Positions 47,335 to 58,153 of a stretch of 64,000 nt of DNA are shown piece after piece; position 1 is the first letter of the stretch; each line of letters begins with the position of its first letter. Below the pieces are notes generated by a model. It saw nothing but the letters and a program-made list of their open reading frames with translations. It had not been told where the DNA came from and made no database searches. Where the stretch lies: contig NZ_CP089925.1 in assembly GCF_021284745.1 (NCBI RefSeq), positions 1,859,001 through 1,923,000 on the forward strand. The letters are read 5' to 3'. Source of the DNA: Lysobacter sp. KIS68-7 (lineage in GTDB: Bacteria; Pseudomonadota; Gammaproteobacteria; Xanthomonadales; Xanthomonadaceae). The position numbers and the translations under genes are program-made.

Positions 47335-47440
47335 CGCCGGGGGCGACCCCACCCGTGGGGAGGGGGCGGGCCCTGACGCCGCGGCCCCCCGATTCCACTA
47401 CACTATCCGCCTGAACAGACTCCCTGGAGGAGCAAGACAC

Positions 47441-47680
47441 ATGAGCAGCATCGAAGAACGCGTCAAGAAGATCGTCGTCGAACAACTCGGCGTCAAGGAA
47501 GACGAAGTGACCAACAGCGCTTCGTTCGTCGACGACCTGGGCGCCGACTCGCTCGACACCGTCGAACTGGTGATGGCCCTCGAAGAAGAGTTCGAGTGCG
47601 AAATCCCGGACGAAGAGGCCGAGAAGATCACCTCGGTGCAGCAGGCCATCGATTACATCAAGGCCCACGTCAAGGCTTGA
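47441..47680 (+). CDS. acpP: Acyl carrier protein
   Basis: The 79-residue acidic protein carries the phosphopantetheine site Ser37 in [21 protein letters not shown] lies upstream of the ATG. The TACACT near 47398 may be a -10 box for its own, strong promoter. Confidence 0.98.
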   Translation: MSSIEERVKKIVVEQLGVKEDEVTNSASFVDDLGADSLDTVELVMALEEEFECEIPDEEAEKITSVQQAIDYIKAHVKA

Positions 47681-47701
47681 TTCCAGCCTTGCTGTGACCG
47701 A

Positions 47702-47731
47702 CACGGGGCCGCGTTCGCGGCCCTGTGCGTT
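47702..47731 (+). terminator. Hairpin after acpP
   Basis: CACGGGGCCGCG, TTCG loop, CGCGGCCCTGTG (one G-T pair), then CGTTTG. Likely terminates or attenuates between acpP and fabF. Confidence 0.6.
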
Positions 47732-47791
47732 TGTGGATGAGCATGCGCCGCCGTAGGGCGTCGCGGGATTCGAAAGAGATAGGAGCAAGGC

Positions 47792-49024
<1,233 letters not shown>

Positions 49025-49043
49025 CGACGAAGGCAGGGCTGGC

Positions 49044-50399
49044 GTGCTCGTCACCCGTTCGCTCGATCCGTCCCTCGACCTGCTGGCCCTGCACCGGCAG
49101 GCGCCGGCGCGTTATCCCGTGCTGCTGGAATCCAGCGCGCACGGGACGGCGCAGGGCCGCTGGGACATGTTGTTCGCCGCGGGCGGTGGGTCGTTGCGAC
49201 TCGATCGCGATGGCGTGGTGCGCGATGAAAGCGGTGCGGTCGTCGACGGCACGTTCTTCGAAGCGCTCGATCGCGCATGGCAACGCGAACGCGTGCCGCG
49301 CGACGAACCACGCTGGCCCTTCCGCGGCGGTTGGGTCGCCTTCCTCGGCTACGAACTCGCGGGCGAAGTCGAACCCATCCTGGAACTCCCGCACGCCGAC
49401 GGCGCGATGCCCGTGGCGTATGCGATGCGCAGTCCTGCCGCCGTGTTGCGCGACCATGCGACGGGCGAATGCTTCGTCGTCGCGGAGAGCGCGCATCGCG
49501 AATGGATCGACACGATCTTCCGGGATGCGATCGACGCCGCCGTGTTGCCGCCGCTGCCGGAATGGCGCGCACCGGCTTCGCTCGAAGAAGACGCACCGCA
49601 ACGCTTCACCGACGGTGTCGAACGCGTGCTCGGCCATCTCGCTGCAGGCGATGTGTTCCAGGTGAATCTCTCGCGCGGTTGGCGCGCGACGTTCGACGCG
49701 CCGCTCCCGCCCACCGCGCTGCACGCGCGTTTACGCGAAGCCAACCCCGCACCCTTCGCAGGCCTCTTCGCGGGCGAGGGCTGGGCCGTCGTGAGCTCCT
49801 CGCCCGAACGCCTCGTCTCCGTGCGGGGCGACGCGGTGGAAACGCGCCCGATCGCCGGCACGCGCCCGCGCAGCCCCGGCGACGATGAAGCCGCGCGCAT
49901 CCGCGAACTCGTCGGCCATCCGAAGGAACGCGCCGAGCACGTCATGCTCATCGACCTGGAACGCAACGACCTTGGTCGCGTGTGCACGCCGGGCAGCGTC
50001 GAAGTCGATGAATTGATGACCGTGGAAAGCTACGCGCACGTGCACCACATCGTGAGCAACGTGCGCGGCCGCCTGTTGCCCGATGCGACGCCCGGCGACG
50101 TGCTGCGCGCCGTGTTCCCCGGCGGCACGATCACCGGCTGCCCGAAGGTGCGCTGCATGCAGATCATCGCGGCGCTCGAAGGGCAAGGGCGCGGCGCGTA
50201 CACCGGCGCGTTCGGTTGGTTGAACCGCGACGGCGACATGGACTTCAACATCCTCATCCGCAGTGCATCGCTCGAAGGCGAAACGCTGCGCTTCCGCACC
50301 GGCGCGGGCATCGTGATCGACTCGCTGCCGCAACGCGAACTCGACGAAACGCGGGCGAAGGCGCGCGGAATGCTGCGCGGGCTCGGGGTCGCAGGATGA
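49044..50399 (+). CDS. pabB: Aminodeoxychorismate synthase component I
   Basis: The 451-residue product starts at GTG with AAGGCAGGG upstream. The chorismate-binding core has AAGDVFQVNLSRGW, FETRPIAGTRPR-type region (VETRPIAGTRPRSPGDDE), MLIDLERNDLGRVC, VFPGGTITGCPKVRCMQII and FRTGAGIVIDS. It makes aminodeoxychorismate for folate synthesis with a PabA subunit not seen here. Overlaps pabC by ATGA. Confidence 0.94.
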   Translation: MLVTRSLDPSLDLLALHRQAPARYPVLLESSAHGTAQGRWDMLFAAGGGSLRLDRDGVVRDESGAVVDGTFFEALDRAWQRERVPRDEPRWPFRGGWVAFLGYELAGEVEPILELPHADGAMPVAYAMRSPAAVLRDHATGECFVVAESAHREWIDTIFRDAIDAAVLPPLPEWRAPASLEEDAPQRFTDGVERVLGHLAAGDVFQVNLSRGWRATFDAPLPPTALHARLREANPAPFAGLFAGEGWAVVSSSPERLVSVRGDAVETRPIAGTRPRSPGDDEAARIRELVGHPKERAEHVMLIDLERNDLGRVCTPGSVEVDELMTVESYAHVHHIVSNVRGRLLPDATPGDVLRAVFPGGTITGCPKVRCMQIIAALEGQGRGAYTGAFGWLNRDGDMDFNILIRSASLEGETLRFRTGAGIVIDSLPQRELDETRAKARGMLRGLGVAG

Positions 50400-51223
50400 C
50401 CGAGCGCCTGTTCGCCGGCGACACGCGCATCGATGCGCTGCCGGGCGATGCGCGCGGTTTCGCGTACGGCGATGGCGTGTTCGAAACGATGCGCGTGCAT
50501 CGCGGCGTCACGCCGTGGTGGGCGGCGCATCGCGCGCGGCTGGCGATGGGGACGCAGCGGCTGGGCATTCCGATGCCGGATGCCAACGTGCTCGAACGCG
50601 AAATGCGCTCGCTGTGCGACGACGGCGGCGATGGCGTGCTCAAGCTGATCGTCTCGCGCGGTGGCGGCGGTCGCGGTTACGCGCCGATGCGCGATGCCGC
50701 GCCGCTGTGGCGCCTCTCGCGCCATCCGCTTCCCGCGTCGCCGCGCGCGGAGGGGCTCGCGCTGCGCTGGTGCGACACGCGGCTCTCGGTGCAACCGGCG
50801 CTCGCCGGCCTCAAGCATTGCAATCGCCTGGAACAGATCCTGGCCCGCGCCGAGTGGGACGATCCCGCGATCGACGACGGCCTGCAGTGCAGCACCGAGG
50901 GGGAGGTCGTCAGCGCGACCTCCGCCAACCTCTTCCTCCTGCACGGCAATACCTGGACCACCCCGCGCATCGATCGCTGCGGCGTCGCCGGTGTGTGCCG
51001 CGCGTGGCTCCTGTCGCAAATCACCGCGACCGAGACGCGCGTCGCGCCCGCCGATGTCGAAAGCGCCGACGCCGTCCTCTTGTGCAATGCCGTGCGCGGT
51101 ATCCTGCCGGTCGGCCGGTTGGGGGCGCGCACGTGGGCGCCACATCCGGCCATCGCCGATCTGCGCGTCCGCCTCGGGCGCGCGCATCCGGCTTTCGACC
51201 AGGACCCGACAGGACAGGCATGA
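50396..51223 (+). CDS. pabC: 4-amino-4-deoxychorismate lyase
   Basis: The 275-residue fold-type IV PLP enzyme has RGFAYGDGVFETMRV at the N-terminus, the PLP lysine in ALAGLKHCNRLEQILA, and STEGEVVSATSANLFLL. It releases p-aminobenzoate. Overlaps pabB and mltG. Confidence 0.94.
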   Translation: MTERLFAGDTRIDALPGDARGFAYGDGVFETMRVHRGVTPWWAAHRARLAMGTQRLGIPMPDANVLEREMRSLCDDGGDGVLKLIVSRGGGGRGYAPMRDAAPLWRLSRHPLPASPRAEGLALRWCDTRLSVQPALAGLKHCNRLEQILARAEWDDPAIDDGLQCSTEGEVVSATSANLFLLHGNTWTTPRIDRCGVAGVCRAWLLSQITATETRVAPADVESADAVLLCNAVRGILPVGRLGARTWAPHPAIADLRVRLGRAHPAFDQDPTGQA

Positions 51224-52290
51224 CACGCAGTCGACACGGCCGGCGCCGCGCCGGAGGAATCTCGAAACTGTTCCTTCTGGTGGTGCTCGCCGCGCTCGTC
51301 GCGGGCGGCTTCTGGGTGTGGCAGCGCTACACCGGGTTCGCGAACACCGGAATGTCGGGCATCACCCCGGGCGAGACGCTGGTGGTGGAGCGGGGCGATT
51401 CGCTCTCGAGCGTCGTCGGCAAGCTTCGCAAGGCGGGCGTGTCGGTCGGCCATCGCCTCGAATGGCAGGCGCTGGCGCGCGAACTCGGCGCGGCCAACCG
51501 CATCCAGGCGGGCGAATACGCCCTGGAGCCCGGCATGAGCCCGCACGACCTGCTCGTCGCGCTGCGCGATGGCCGCGTGCTCAATCGCCGCTTCACCATC
51601 GTCGAAGGCTGGAACATCCGCGAACTGCGCGCCGCCCTCGCCCGCAACCAGGATCTGCTGCACGAAACCGACAAGCTCGATGACGCCGCCCTGATGGTGA
51701 AGGTCGGTCATGCCGGCCAACACCCGGAAGGCCGCTTCCTGCCGGAGACCTACCTGTACGTCCGCGGCGACAGCGACCTGGACATCCTCCAGCGCGCGCA
51801 CGTCGCCATGCAGCACGCGCTCGACAAGGCCTGGAACGACCGCGCCGTGCCCTCCGTCCTGCGCACGCCGGACGAAGCGCTGGTGCTGGCGTCCATCGTC
51901 GAAAAGGAAACCGGCGTGGCGGACGAACGCCCGCAGATCGCCGGCGTGTTCACGCGCCGCCTGAAGATCGGCATGCGCCTGCAGACCGATCCCACCGTGA
52001 TCTACGGCATGGGCAGCGCGTATGCGGGCAACATCCGCCGCGCGGACCTGCTCGCCGACACGCCCTACAACACCTACACCCGCACCGGCCTGCCGCCGAC
52101 CCCGATTGCGATGCCGGGCCTGGAAGCCCTGCGGGCCGTGATGCGGCCGGCCGATGGCGAAGCCCTGTTCTTCGTGGCCGTCGGCGACGGCAGCGGGCGT
52201 CATGTCTTTACGCGTACGCTGGCCGAGCACCAGGCCGCCGTGCAGGCCTACCTCAAGCGCTACCGCGAACAACAGCAGAAGGCGCAATGA
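51220..52290 (+). CDS. mltG: Endolytic murein transglycosylase
   Basis: The 356-residue product has an N-terminal membrane helix (about 14-34) and LysM-like region. The YceG catalytic domain contains EGRFLPETYLYVRGD, LASIVEKETGVADERPQIAG and RLQTDPTVIYGMG (Glu in EKETG). It cuts nascent peptidoglycan and sets strand length. Position between pabC and tmk as in E. coli. Confidence 0.96.
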   Translation: MTRSRHGRRRAGGISKLFLLVVLAALVAGGFWVWQRYTGFANTGMSGITPGETLVVERGDSLSSVVGKLRKAGVSVGHRLEWQALARELGAANRIQAGEYALEPGMSPHDLLVALRDGRVLNRRFTIVEGWNIRELRAALARNQDLLHETDKLDDAALMVKVGHAGQHPEGRFLPETYLYVRGDSDLDILQRAHVAMQHALDKAWNDRAVPSVLRTPDEALVLASIVEKETGVADERPQIAGVFTRRLKIGMRLQTDPTVIYGMGSAYAGNIRRADLLADTPYNTYTRTGLPPTPIAMPGLEALRAVMRPADGEALFFVAVGDGSGRHVFTRTLAEHQAAVQAYLKRYREQQQKAQ

Positions 52291-52931
52291 CGTCACTGTC
52301 CACGCAACCGCATTTCATCACGCTGGAAGGCGGCGAAGGCGCCGGCAAGACGACGGTGCTCAATGCCTTGCGCGATGCGCTGCAGCGCAACGGCCTGGAG
52401 GTGGTGACCACGCGCGAGCCCGGTGGCACGCCGCTGGCCGAACAGATCCGTGGGCTGCTGCTGGATCCGAGCCATGAGCCGCCGTCGCCGGAAACCGAAC
52501 TGCTGCTGATGTTCGCCGCCCGCGCGCAGCACGTGCGCGAAACGATCCTGCCCGCGCTGCAACGCGGCGCGTGGGTGCTGTGCGATCGCTTCACCGACTC
52601 CAGCTACGCCTACCAAGGCGGCGGTCGTCGACTCGATATCGCCTTCATCGCCGAACTCGAACGTCGCGTGGTCGGCATCCGTCCGGGCCTCACGCTGCTG
52701 CTCGACGTCGGCGTGCACAAGGGACGCGAACGCGCGCGCGGACGCGACACCTCGCCCGATCGCATCGAACGCGAGCGCGACGAATTCTTCGAACAGGTGC
52801 GCGCCGCCTATCTCGCGCGCGCGCAGGCCGAGCCCGATCGCATGCGCGTCGTGGATGCGTCCGCGTCGGCGGAAGAGGTCGCTGCGCGCGCGGTCGCGCT
52901 GTTGCAGCAATACCTGCGGAGCGTCGCGTGA
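52287..52931 (+). CDS. tmk: Thymidylate kinase
   Basis: The 214-residue product has the P-loop LEGGEGAGKTTVLNAL, TREPGGTPLAEQIRGLLL, DRFTDSSYAYQGGGR and lid ARGRDTSPDRIE. Converts dTMP to dTDP. Overlaps mltG and holB by 4 nt. Confidence 0.97.
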   Translation: MTSLSTQPHFITLEGGEGAGKTTVLNALRDALQRNGLEVVTTREPGGTPLAEQIRGLLLDPSHEPPSPETELLLMFAARAQHVRETILPALQRGAWVLCDRFTDSSYAYQGGGRRLDIAFIAELERRVVGIRPGLTLLLDVGVHKGRERARGRDTSPDRIERERDEFFEQVRAAYLARAQAEPDRMRVVDASASAEEVAARAVALLQQYLRSVA

Positions 52932-53896
52932 CCACGCTCGCGCCGCTCGCCCCGTGGCAGGCGCGCGCGTACGCGCACCTGGTCTCCATCCATGAAGCCG
53001 GGCGGCTCGGGCATGGCGTGCTGTTCGCCGGCCCCGCGGGCCTGGGCAAGCGCGCCGTCGCGCAACGCCTGGCGCAGCGCATCCTGTGCCGCGAACCCGC
53101 GGGTGCCGAGCCGTGCGGCCATTGCAGGAGCTGCCAGCTCTTCGCCGCGGGCACGCATGCGGATTTCGAACTCGTCTCCTTCATCCCGACCAAGGATGGC
53201 GCGCGGATGCGCACCGAGATCGTGATCGAACAGATCCGCGAACTCGGCGAACGCCTCGCGCTCACGCCGCAATATGGCGGCGCGCAGGTCGCGGTGCTCG
53301 ATCCGGCCGATGCGATCAACCACCACGCCGCCAATGCCTTGCTGAAGACGCTGGAAGAACCGCATCCGGGGCGCTTCCTGTGGTTGGTCTCGGCGCATCC
53401 GGCGCGCTTGTCCGCGACGATCCGCAGCCGTTGCCAGCGCGTCGAGTTCCGCCTGCCTCCACGCGAGGAAGCGCTCGCATGGTTGATCGCGCAGGGCCAC
53501 AAGCCCGCGGCCGCCGAAGAAGCATTGGACGCCGCGCGCGGTCACCCGGGTCTTGCAGACCAATGGCTGCAGGGCGAGGGCCTCGCGTTGCGTCGCCAGG
53601 TGGCGGCCGACCTGGACAAACTCGAACGCGGCACCGCCGGCGCGCTCGCCACCGCGCAGGCGTGGGTGGCCGATGAATACGCGGAACTGCGTCTTCGTCA
53701 TGCAGCGGACCTCGCATTGGAGCGGGCCGCCGGCTTGACCGACGCGGGGCGAACCCGCAGTCTGGCCGCGTGGTTCGACGCCGCGAACCGTACGCGTGAT
53801 CTGCTTCGCACCACGGTGCGCGCCGATCTTGCGGTCACCGAACTGTTGTTGGCGTGGCGCGGCGATGCGCCCGTCGCGAGGGGGGGCAGGGCATGA
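52928..53896 (+). CDS. holB: DNA polymerase III delta' subunit
   Basis: The 322-residue clamp-loader subunit starts at GTG. It has HGVLFAGPAGLGKRAVAQRL (a modified P-loop), zinc cysteines in CREPAGAEPCGHCRSCQ, VAVLDPADAINHHAANALLK and the SRC motif ATIRSRCQRVEF. Stop overlaps pilZ. Confidence 0.95.
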   Translation: MTTLAPLAPWQARAYAHLVSIHEAGRLGHGVLFAGPAGLGKRAVAQRLAQRILCREPAGAEPCGHCRSCQLFAAGTHADFELVSFIPTKDGARMRTEIVIEQIRELGERLALTPQYGGAQVAVLDPADAINHHAANALLKTLEEPHPGRFLWLVSAHPARLSATIRSRCQRVEFRLPPREEALAWLIAQGHKPAAAEEALDAARGHPGLADQWLQGEGLALRRQVAADLDKLERGTAGALATAQAWVADEYAELRLRHAADLALERAAGLTDAGRTRSLAAWFDAANRTRDLLRTTVRADLAVTELLLAWRGDAPVARGGRA

Positions 53897-54261
53897 CGGC
53901 AGCAGTGGCAGGCGCAGGTGGCGCTCGGCAGGGCATCCTGTCGCTCGCGATCAAGGACAAGGCGGCGCTGTACAACGCGTACATGCCGTACCTGAAAACC
54001 GGCGGCATCTTCGTGCCGACGCCCAAGCGCTATTTCCTCGGCGACGAGGTCTTCCTGCTGCTCACCCTGCTCGAAGAAAAAGACCGCCTGCCCGTCGCGG
54101 GCAAGGTGGTGTGGGTCACGCCGCCGGGCGCGCAGGGCAATCGCGCCGCGGGCATCGGCGTGCAGTTCGCCGACAGCACGGAAGGCGAGGCGGTGCGCCA
54201 CAAGATCGAGACGATCCTCGCCGGCACGCTGACGGCCGACAAGCCCACGCACACGATGTAA
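53893..54261 (+). CDS. pilZ: PilZ domain protein (type IV pilus)
   Basis: The 122-residue product has a PilZ fold: LSLAIKDKAALYNAYMPYLK, GGIFVPTPKRYFLGDEVFLL and VVWVTPPGAQGNRAAGIGVQ. The N-terminal c-di-GMP RxxxR motif is absent, as in the canonical PilZ of Pseudomonas and Xanthomonas, which bind PilB and FimX rather than c-di-GMP. Directly after holB as in pseudomonads and xanthomonads. Confidence 0.93.
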   Translation: MTAAVAGAGGARQGILSLAIKDKAALYNAYMPYLKTGGIFVPTPKRYFLGDEVFLLLTLLEEKDRLPVAGKVVWVTPPGAQGNRAAGIGVQFADSTEGEAVRHKIETILAGTLTADKPTHTM

Positions 54262-54275
54262 TCCGCGCTGCGCGC

Positions 54276-56336
54276 TCAGCGCAGCGCTGGCGAGTCCCAG
54301 CCGGGTCGCGGCGCGAACCGATCCCCATGCGTGGCCTGCAGCGCCTTCAGGCGCTCGATGATGTTGTCCGCGCCCACCGCACGGATATGCGCGATCGGGC
54401 CGCCGCGGAAAGGCGCGAATCCCGTGCCGAAGATCACGCCCGCATCGAGCAGGTCGGCATCGGCGACCACGCCGTCGTGCAGCGCCGCCACCGATTCGTT
54501 GAGCAAGGGCAGGATCAGGCGATCTTCCAGGTCATCGGGCGCCTTGTAGTCCTTCGGCAATTCCGGCTTGCGCGGCCTGCCTTCTTCCCAGGTGTAGAAG
54601 CCCTGGCCATCCTTCTTCCCGCGCTTGCCCGACTCGAGCTTGTTCGCCAAACCCTGCGGAATCGGCAAGCCGAGGAAGGGCGCCAATTCGCGTCCCACGC
54701 TTGCCGCGACATCCAGGCCCACGGTGTCGACCAGTTCGATCGGGCCCATCGGCATGCCGAACTTCACCGCGGCCTTGTCGATCGCCGGGCCGGGAATGCC
54801 TTCGGCGAATGCGGCCATCGCTTCGAGCATGTAGGGGAACAGCACGCGATTGACCAGGAAGCCCGGCGAACCGGCGACCGGCACGGGCAGCTTGTCGATT
54901 GCGCGGCAGAACGCGGCGAGGCGACGCTGCGTCTCTTCCGCCATGGCATCGTGGTGGATGATTTCCACCAGCGGCATCAGCGCGACGGGATTGAAGTAAT
55001 GCAGGCCCGCGAACTGCGCCGGACGCGCAATGTGGCTGTCCAGTTCCGTCAGCGGAATCGACGAGGTGTTGGTGGTGAGCAGCGCGTCGGGCTTGAGGCG
55101 CGGTTCGATGTCCGCATACAGCGCACGCTTGGCTTCCGGGTTTTCGATGATCGCTTCGATCACCAGGTCCGCGTTCGCCACGCCTTCGCCGGCGAGGTCG
55201 CCGCGCAGGCGCGCCGCGACGGCCGGGCGCTTCGCGTCATCCTTCACGCGCTTGGCGAACAGGTCGTGCGCACGGGCCAGGCCCGCATCGATGAAGCGTT
55301 GTTCGCGATCGGCGAGCGTGACCTCGAACCCCTTGTAGGCCGACCACGCCGCGATGTCGCCGCCCATCACGCCGGCACCGACGACATGCACGCGCGCGAT
55401 GCCATGGTCCTTGCCGCCGATGCCCTTCAGGCGTTCCTGCAGGAAGTACACGCGAATGAGATTGCGCGCCGTCGGCGTGGAGGCGAGCTTCACCACCGAC
55501 TTGCGTTCGGCCGACAGCAAGGACTGGATGTCGCCGCTGCTGCGTCGCCACGTTTCGATCATCGCGTAAGGCGCAGGATAGTGTTCGCGGCGCGCCTTGC
55601 GCGCGACTTGCTTGGCCAGCATCGGCGCGAGCAGTTGTCGCGCCGGCCAAGTGTTGGTGAGCCAGGCGAGCGCGCGCTGCTTGAACGGACGCGTGGTGCC
55701 GCGTCGCGCGAGTTCGATCGCCGCATCGGTGAGCAGCGCGGGTTCGACGACCTTGTCGACCAGCCCCATCGCCTTCGCCGCCTTCGCCGACAGCGTGCGG
55801 CCGGTCAGCATCACGTCGAAGGCCGCCGGTGCGCCGACCAGGCGCGGCAGGCGCACGCTGCCACCCCAGCCCGGATAGATGCCGAGCTTCACTTCCGGCA
55901 GGCCGATGCGGGTGGAGGGATCGTTGGACGCCACGCGATAGCGGCAGGCGAGCGAGATCTCGGTGCCGCCGCCCATGCAATGGCCGTGGATCGCAGCGAC
56001 CGTGGGGCAGCGCAGTTCCGCCAGCCGCTGGAAGGTCTGCTGGCCGCGGCGGATCGCGTCGGCCACCGTGCCTTTCTCGTCGAAGGCCTGGAATTCCTTG
56101 ATGTCCGCGCCGGCGATGAACCCCGCCGGCTTGGCCGAGCGGATGACCAGGCCCTTGGGCGGGTCGAGCGACAGCCGCTCCAGGATGGCGTCGAGCTCGA
56201 ACAGCACCTCCTGCGAGAGCGTATTCACGCCGGCGCCGGCGCGGTCGAAGCTGAGCACCACGATGCCGTCGGCGGCAGTTTCGGCGCGCCAGTTCGAAAA
56301 GCGCAGACCGTCGAGACCAGCAAGCATGGCCACCAT
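54276..56336 (-). CDS. Fatty-acid oxidation multifunctional protein (enoyl-CoA hydratase/3-hydroxyacyl-CoA dehydrogenase)
   Basis: The 686-residue FadB/FadJ-like fusion has an N-terminal crotonase domain (GFIAGADIKEFQAFDEKG and AIHGHCMGGGTEISLACRYR). The dehydrogenase domain follows (RVHVVGAGVMGGDIAAWSA, about 320; AGLHYFNPVALMPLVEIIHH). The C-terminal half ends DAGVIFGTGFAPFRGGPIAH. It runs the hydration and oxidation steps of beta-oxidation. The thiolase partner is not adjacent. An alternative start is 56327. Confidence 0.92.
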   Translation of the reverse strand: MVAMLAGLDGLRFSNWRAETAADGIVVLSFDRAGAGVNTLSQEVLFELDAILERLSLDPPKGLVIRSAKPAGFIAGADIKEFQAFDEKGTVADAIRRGQQTFQRLAELRCPTVAAIHGHCMGGGTEISLACRYRVASNDPSTRIGLPEVKLGIYPGWGGSVRLPRLVGAPAAFDVMLTGRTLSAKAAKAMGLVDKVVEPALLTDAAIELARRGTTRPFKQRALAWLTNTWPARQLLAPMLAKQVARKARREHYPAPYAMIETWRRSSGDIQSLLSAERKSVVKLASTPTARNLIRVYFLQERLKGIGGKDHGIARVHVVGAGVMGGDIAAWSAYKGFEVTLADREQRFIDAGLARAHDLFAKRVKDDAKRPAVAARLRGDLAGEGVANADLVIEAIIENPEAKRALYADIEPRLKPDALLTTNTSSIPLTELDSHIARPAQFAGLHYFNPVALMPLVEIIHHDAMAEETQRRLAAFCRAIDKLPVPVAGSPGFLVNRVLFPYMLEAMAAFAEGIPGPAIDKAAVKFGMPMGPIELVDTVGLDVAASVGRELAPFLGLPIPQGLANKLESGKRGKKDGQGFYTWEEGRPRKPELPKDYKAPDDLEDRLILPLLNESVAALHDGVVADADLLDAGVIFGTGFAPFRGGPIAHIRAVGADNIIERLKALQATHGDRFAPRPGWDSPALR

Positions 56337-56478
56337 CCGTGAGGGAGCATTCTGGGGAGTATGGAGCGGGTCTATGATCCCGGCGGTATTTGATCGGCGT
56401 CAATGCCGTCCCCATTCAAGTCCCGTGTATCCCTGACACCCCATTCTTGCCCGGTGCATCGACCCCCGATGCGCCGAT

Positions 56479-56506
56479 GAACTTTTCTTTCGATCGACTG
56501 TCCCAA
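56479..56506 (+). promoter_or_regulatory. Possible sigma-E type autoregulatory promoter
   Basis: GAACTT (56479-56484), a 16-nt spacer and TCCCAA (56501-56506) resemble an ECF sigma-E promoter 46 nt upstream of rpoE. Match is partial. Confidence 0.35.
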
Positions 56507-56551
56507 CGCCCGGCCACGGACGAGCGGACAGGAAGGAGCCCGGCGCCCACC

Positions 56552-57169
56552 ATGGCCACGGAACACGAAACACAAGAGCTGGACCAGGCGCTCGTCGCCC
56601 GGGTGCAGCGCGGCGACAGCGTGGCGTTCGACCTGCTGGTGCGCAAATACCAGCATCGGATCGCGGCGTTGATCTCGCGTTACATCCACGACTGGGCCGA
56701 AGTCCAGGATGTCGCCCAGGACACCTTCATCCGCGCATACCGCGCGATCGGGAACTTCCGGGGCGACGCGCAGTTCTACACCTGGCTCCACCGCATCGCA
56801 GTGAACACCGCAAAGAACCACCTTGTCGCACACAACCGCCGCCCGCCGACCGACGACATCGACGTCACCGACGCCGAACAGTTCGACTCGGGCATCCGGT
56901 TGCGCGACACCGATACGCCGGAGCGTGAGCTGATGCGCCAGGAAGTCGAACGCACCGTGATGAAGGTGGTGGACCGTTTGCCCGCCGAGTTGCGCGAAGC
57001 GATCACGCTGCGCGAAGTCGACGGATTGAGTTACGAGGAAATCGCCGAGCGGATGCAGTGTCCGATCGGCACGGTCCGCTCGCGCATCTTCCGCGCGCGC
57101 GAGGCCATCGACGAGGAACTGCGTCCCCTGCTCGACAGCGAACCGAAACGCGAGCGTGCCAGCCGATGA
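56552..57169 (+). CDS. rpoE: RNA polymerase sigma-E factor
   Basis: The 205-residue ECF sigma factor starts MATEHETQELDQALVARVQR. Region 2 is seen as FDLLVRKYQHRIAALISRYI and VQDVAQDTFIRAYRAIGNFR. Region 4 is REVDGLSYEEIAERMQCPIG followed by TVRSRIFRAREAI. GGAAGGAG lies upstream. It controls the envelope stress response and is followed by its anti-sigma factor and DegP. Confidence 0.95.
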   Translation: MATEHETQELDQALVARVQRGDSVAFDLLVRKYQHRIAALISRYIHDWAEVQDVAQDTFIRAYRAIGNFRGDAQFYTWLHRIAVNTAKNHLVAHNRRPPTDDIDVTDAEQFDSGIRLRDTDTPERELMRQEVERTVMKVVDRLPAELREAITLREVDGLSYEEIAERMQCPIGTVRSRIFRAREAIDEELRPLLDSEPKRERASR

Positions 57170-58104
57170 CGACTCCGACCAGCCATCCCACTTCCGACCG
57201 CGAAGCGCTCAGCGCGCTGTTCGACGGTGAACTCACGGGCGACGCCGCGCGCTTCGCGCTCAAGCGCCTCGACCACGACCAGGACTGGCGCGCCACGTGC
57301 GAGCGCTGGCATCTCGTCGGCGACGCGCTGCGCGGGCAGGGCGCCTTGTTGCCCGCCACCTTCCCCAACCGCGTGCGCGATGCCATGCAGGGCGGCGCGT
57401 TGCGCGCCGATGCGATGCACGCGACGCAAGCGCCTTCGGCCGCCGCGTTCGCTGGTGCCGCGAATTCCCGCGCGAGCGCCTGGCGCGGTCCGCGCTGGGG
57501 CAGCGTCGCGCTCGCCGCGTCCGCGGCGATGGTCGCCTTCTTCCTTGCGCGCCAGCCGGCCACCACGAACGTGCCGCCCGCCGCGCCGCAGGTCGCCGCC
57601 GCAACGCAGGTTGCGCCGAAGCTCACGCCGAAACCGCAGGCGCCCGCCGTGCAGGTCCCCGACATGCCGTCCGATGCGGAAGCCGCGAGCGCCGCCGCCG
57701 TGGCAGTGGCGTCCATCGCGCGTCCGTCGACGCGTGCGCGCAGTGCGCAGCGCGGCCGTGCCGCCACCGATCGCATCGTGTCGCAGGCCGTCGCAACACA
57801 AGCCGCCAGCGCGCCGGTGACAGGCGAAGCCCCGGTCACCGTCCTCGCATCGCAGACCGAACCCGCACGTCGCATCGACCGCGATCCGTTCGCCGAAGCT
57901 GCGGCGACGCCGCTCGAAGCGCCCTCGCGCCCGTGGCCGCGTGCCGTGTTGCCGCAATACAACGGCAACGGCGCACTCGCCGCCGATTACGCGACCGCAC
58001 CGTCGTACTACCCGTTCTCGCCGCGCGAACCGCAAGCGACGCCGCGCGACGCAACGCCGCGCGAAGCGATCGACGCCGGCGCGCAACCCGCTCCGCAGCC
58101 GTAA
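57166..58104 (+). CDS. rseA: Anti-sigma-E factor RseA
   Basis: The 312-residue product has the RseA N-domain (REALSALFDGELTGDAARFA, CERWHLVGDALRGQ). One membrane helix (about 110-125, WGSVALAASAAMVAFFLA) and an Ala/Pro-rich periplasmic part longer than in E. coli RseA (216 aa) follow. It holds sigma-E at the membrane. Overlaps rpoE by ATGA. Confidence 0.9.
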   Translation: MTTPTSHPTSDREALSALFDGELTGDAARFALKRLDHDQDWRATCERWHLVGDALRGQGALLPATFPNRVRDAMQGGALRADAMHATQAPSAAAFAGAANSRASAWRGPRWGSVALAASAAMVAFFLARQPATTNVPPAAPQVAAATQVAPKLTPKPQAPAVQVPDMPSDAEAASAAAVAVASIARPSTRARSAQRGRAATDRIVSQAVATQAASAPVTGEAPVTVLASQTEPARRIDRDPFAEAAATPLEAPSRPWPRAVLPQYNGNGALAADYATAPSYYPFSPREPQATPRDATPREAIDAGAQPAPQP

Positions 58105-58153
58105 CGAAGACCACCCCAACCTCCATCGCACCGCCACCGAGGACCCGTCACCG

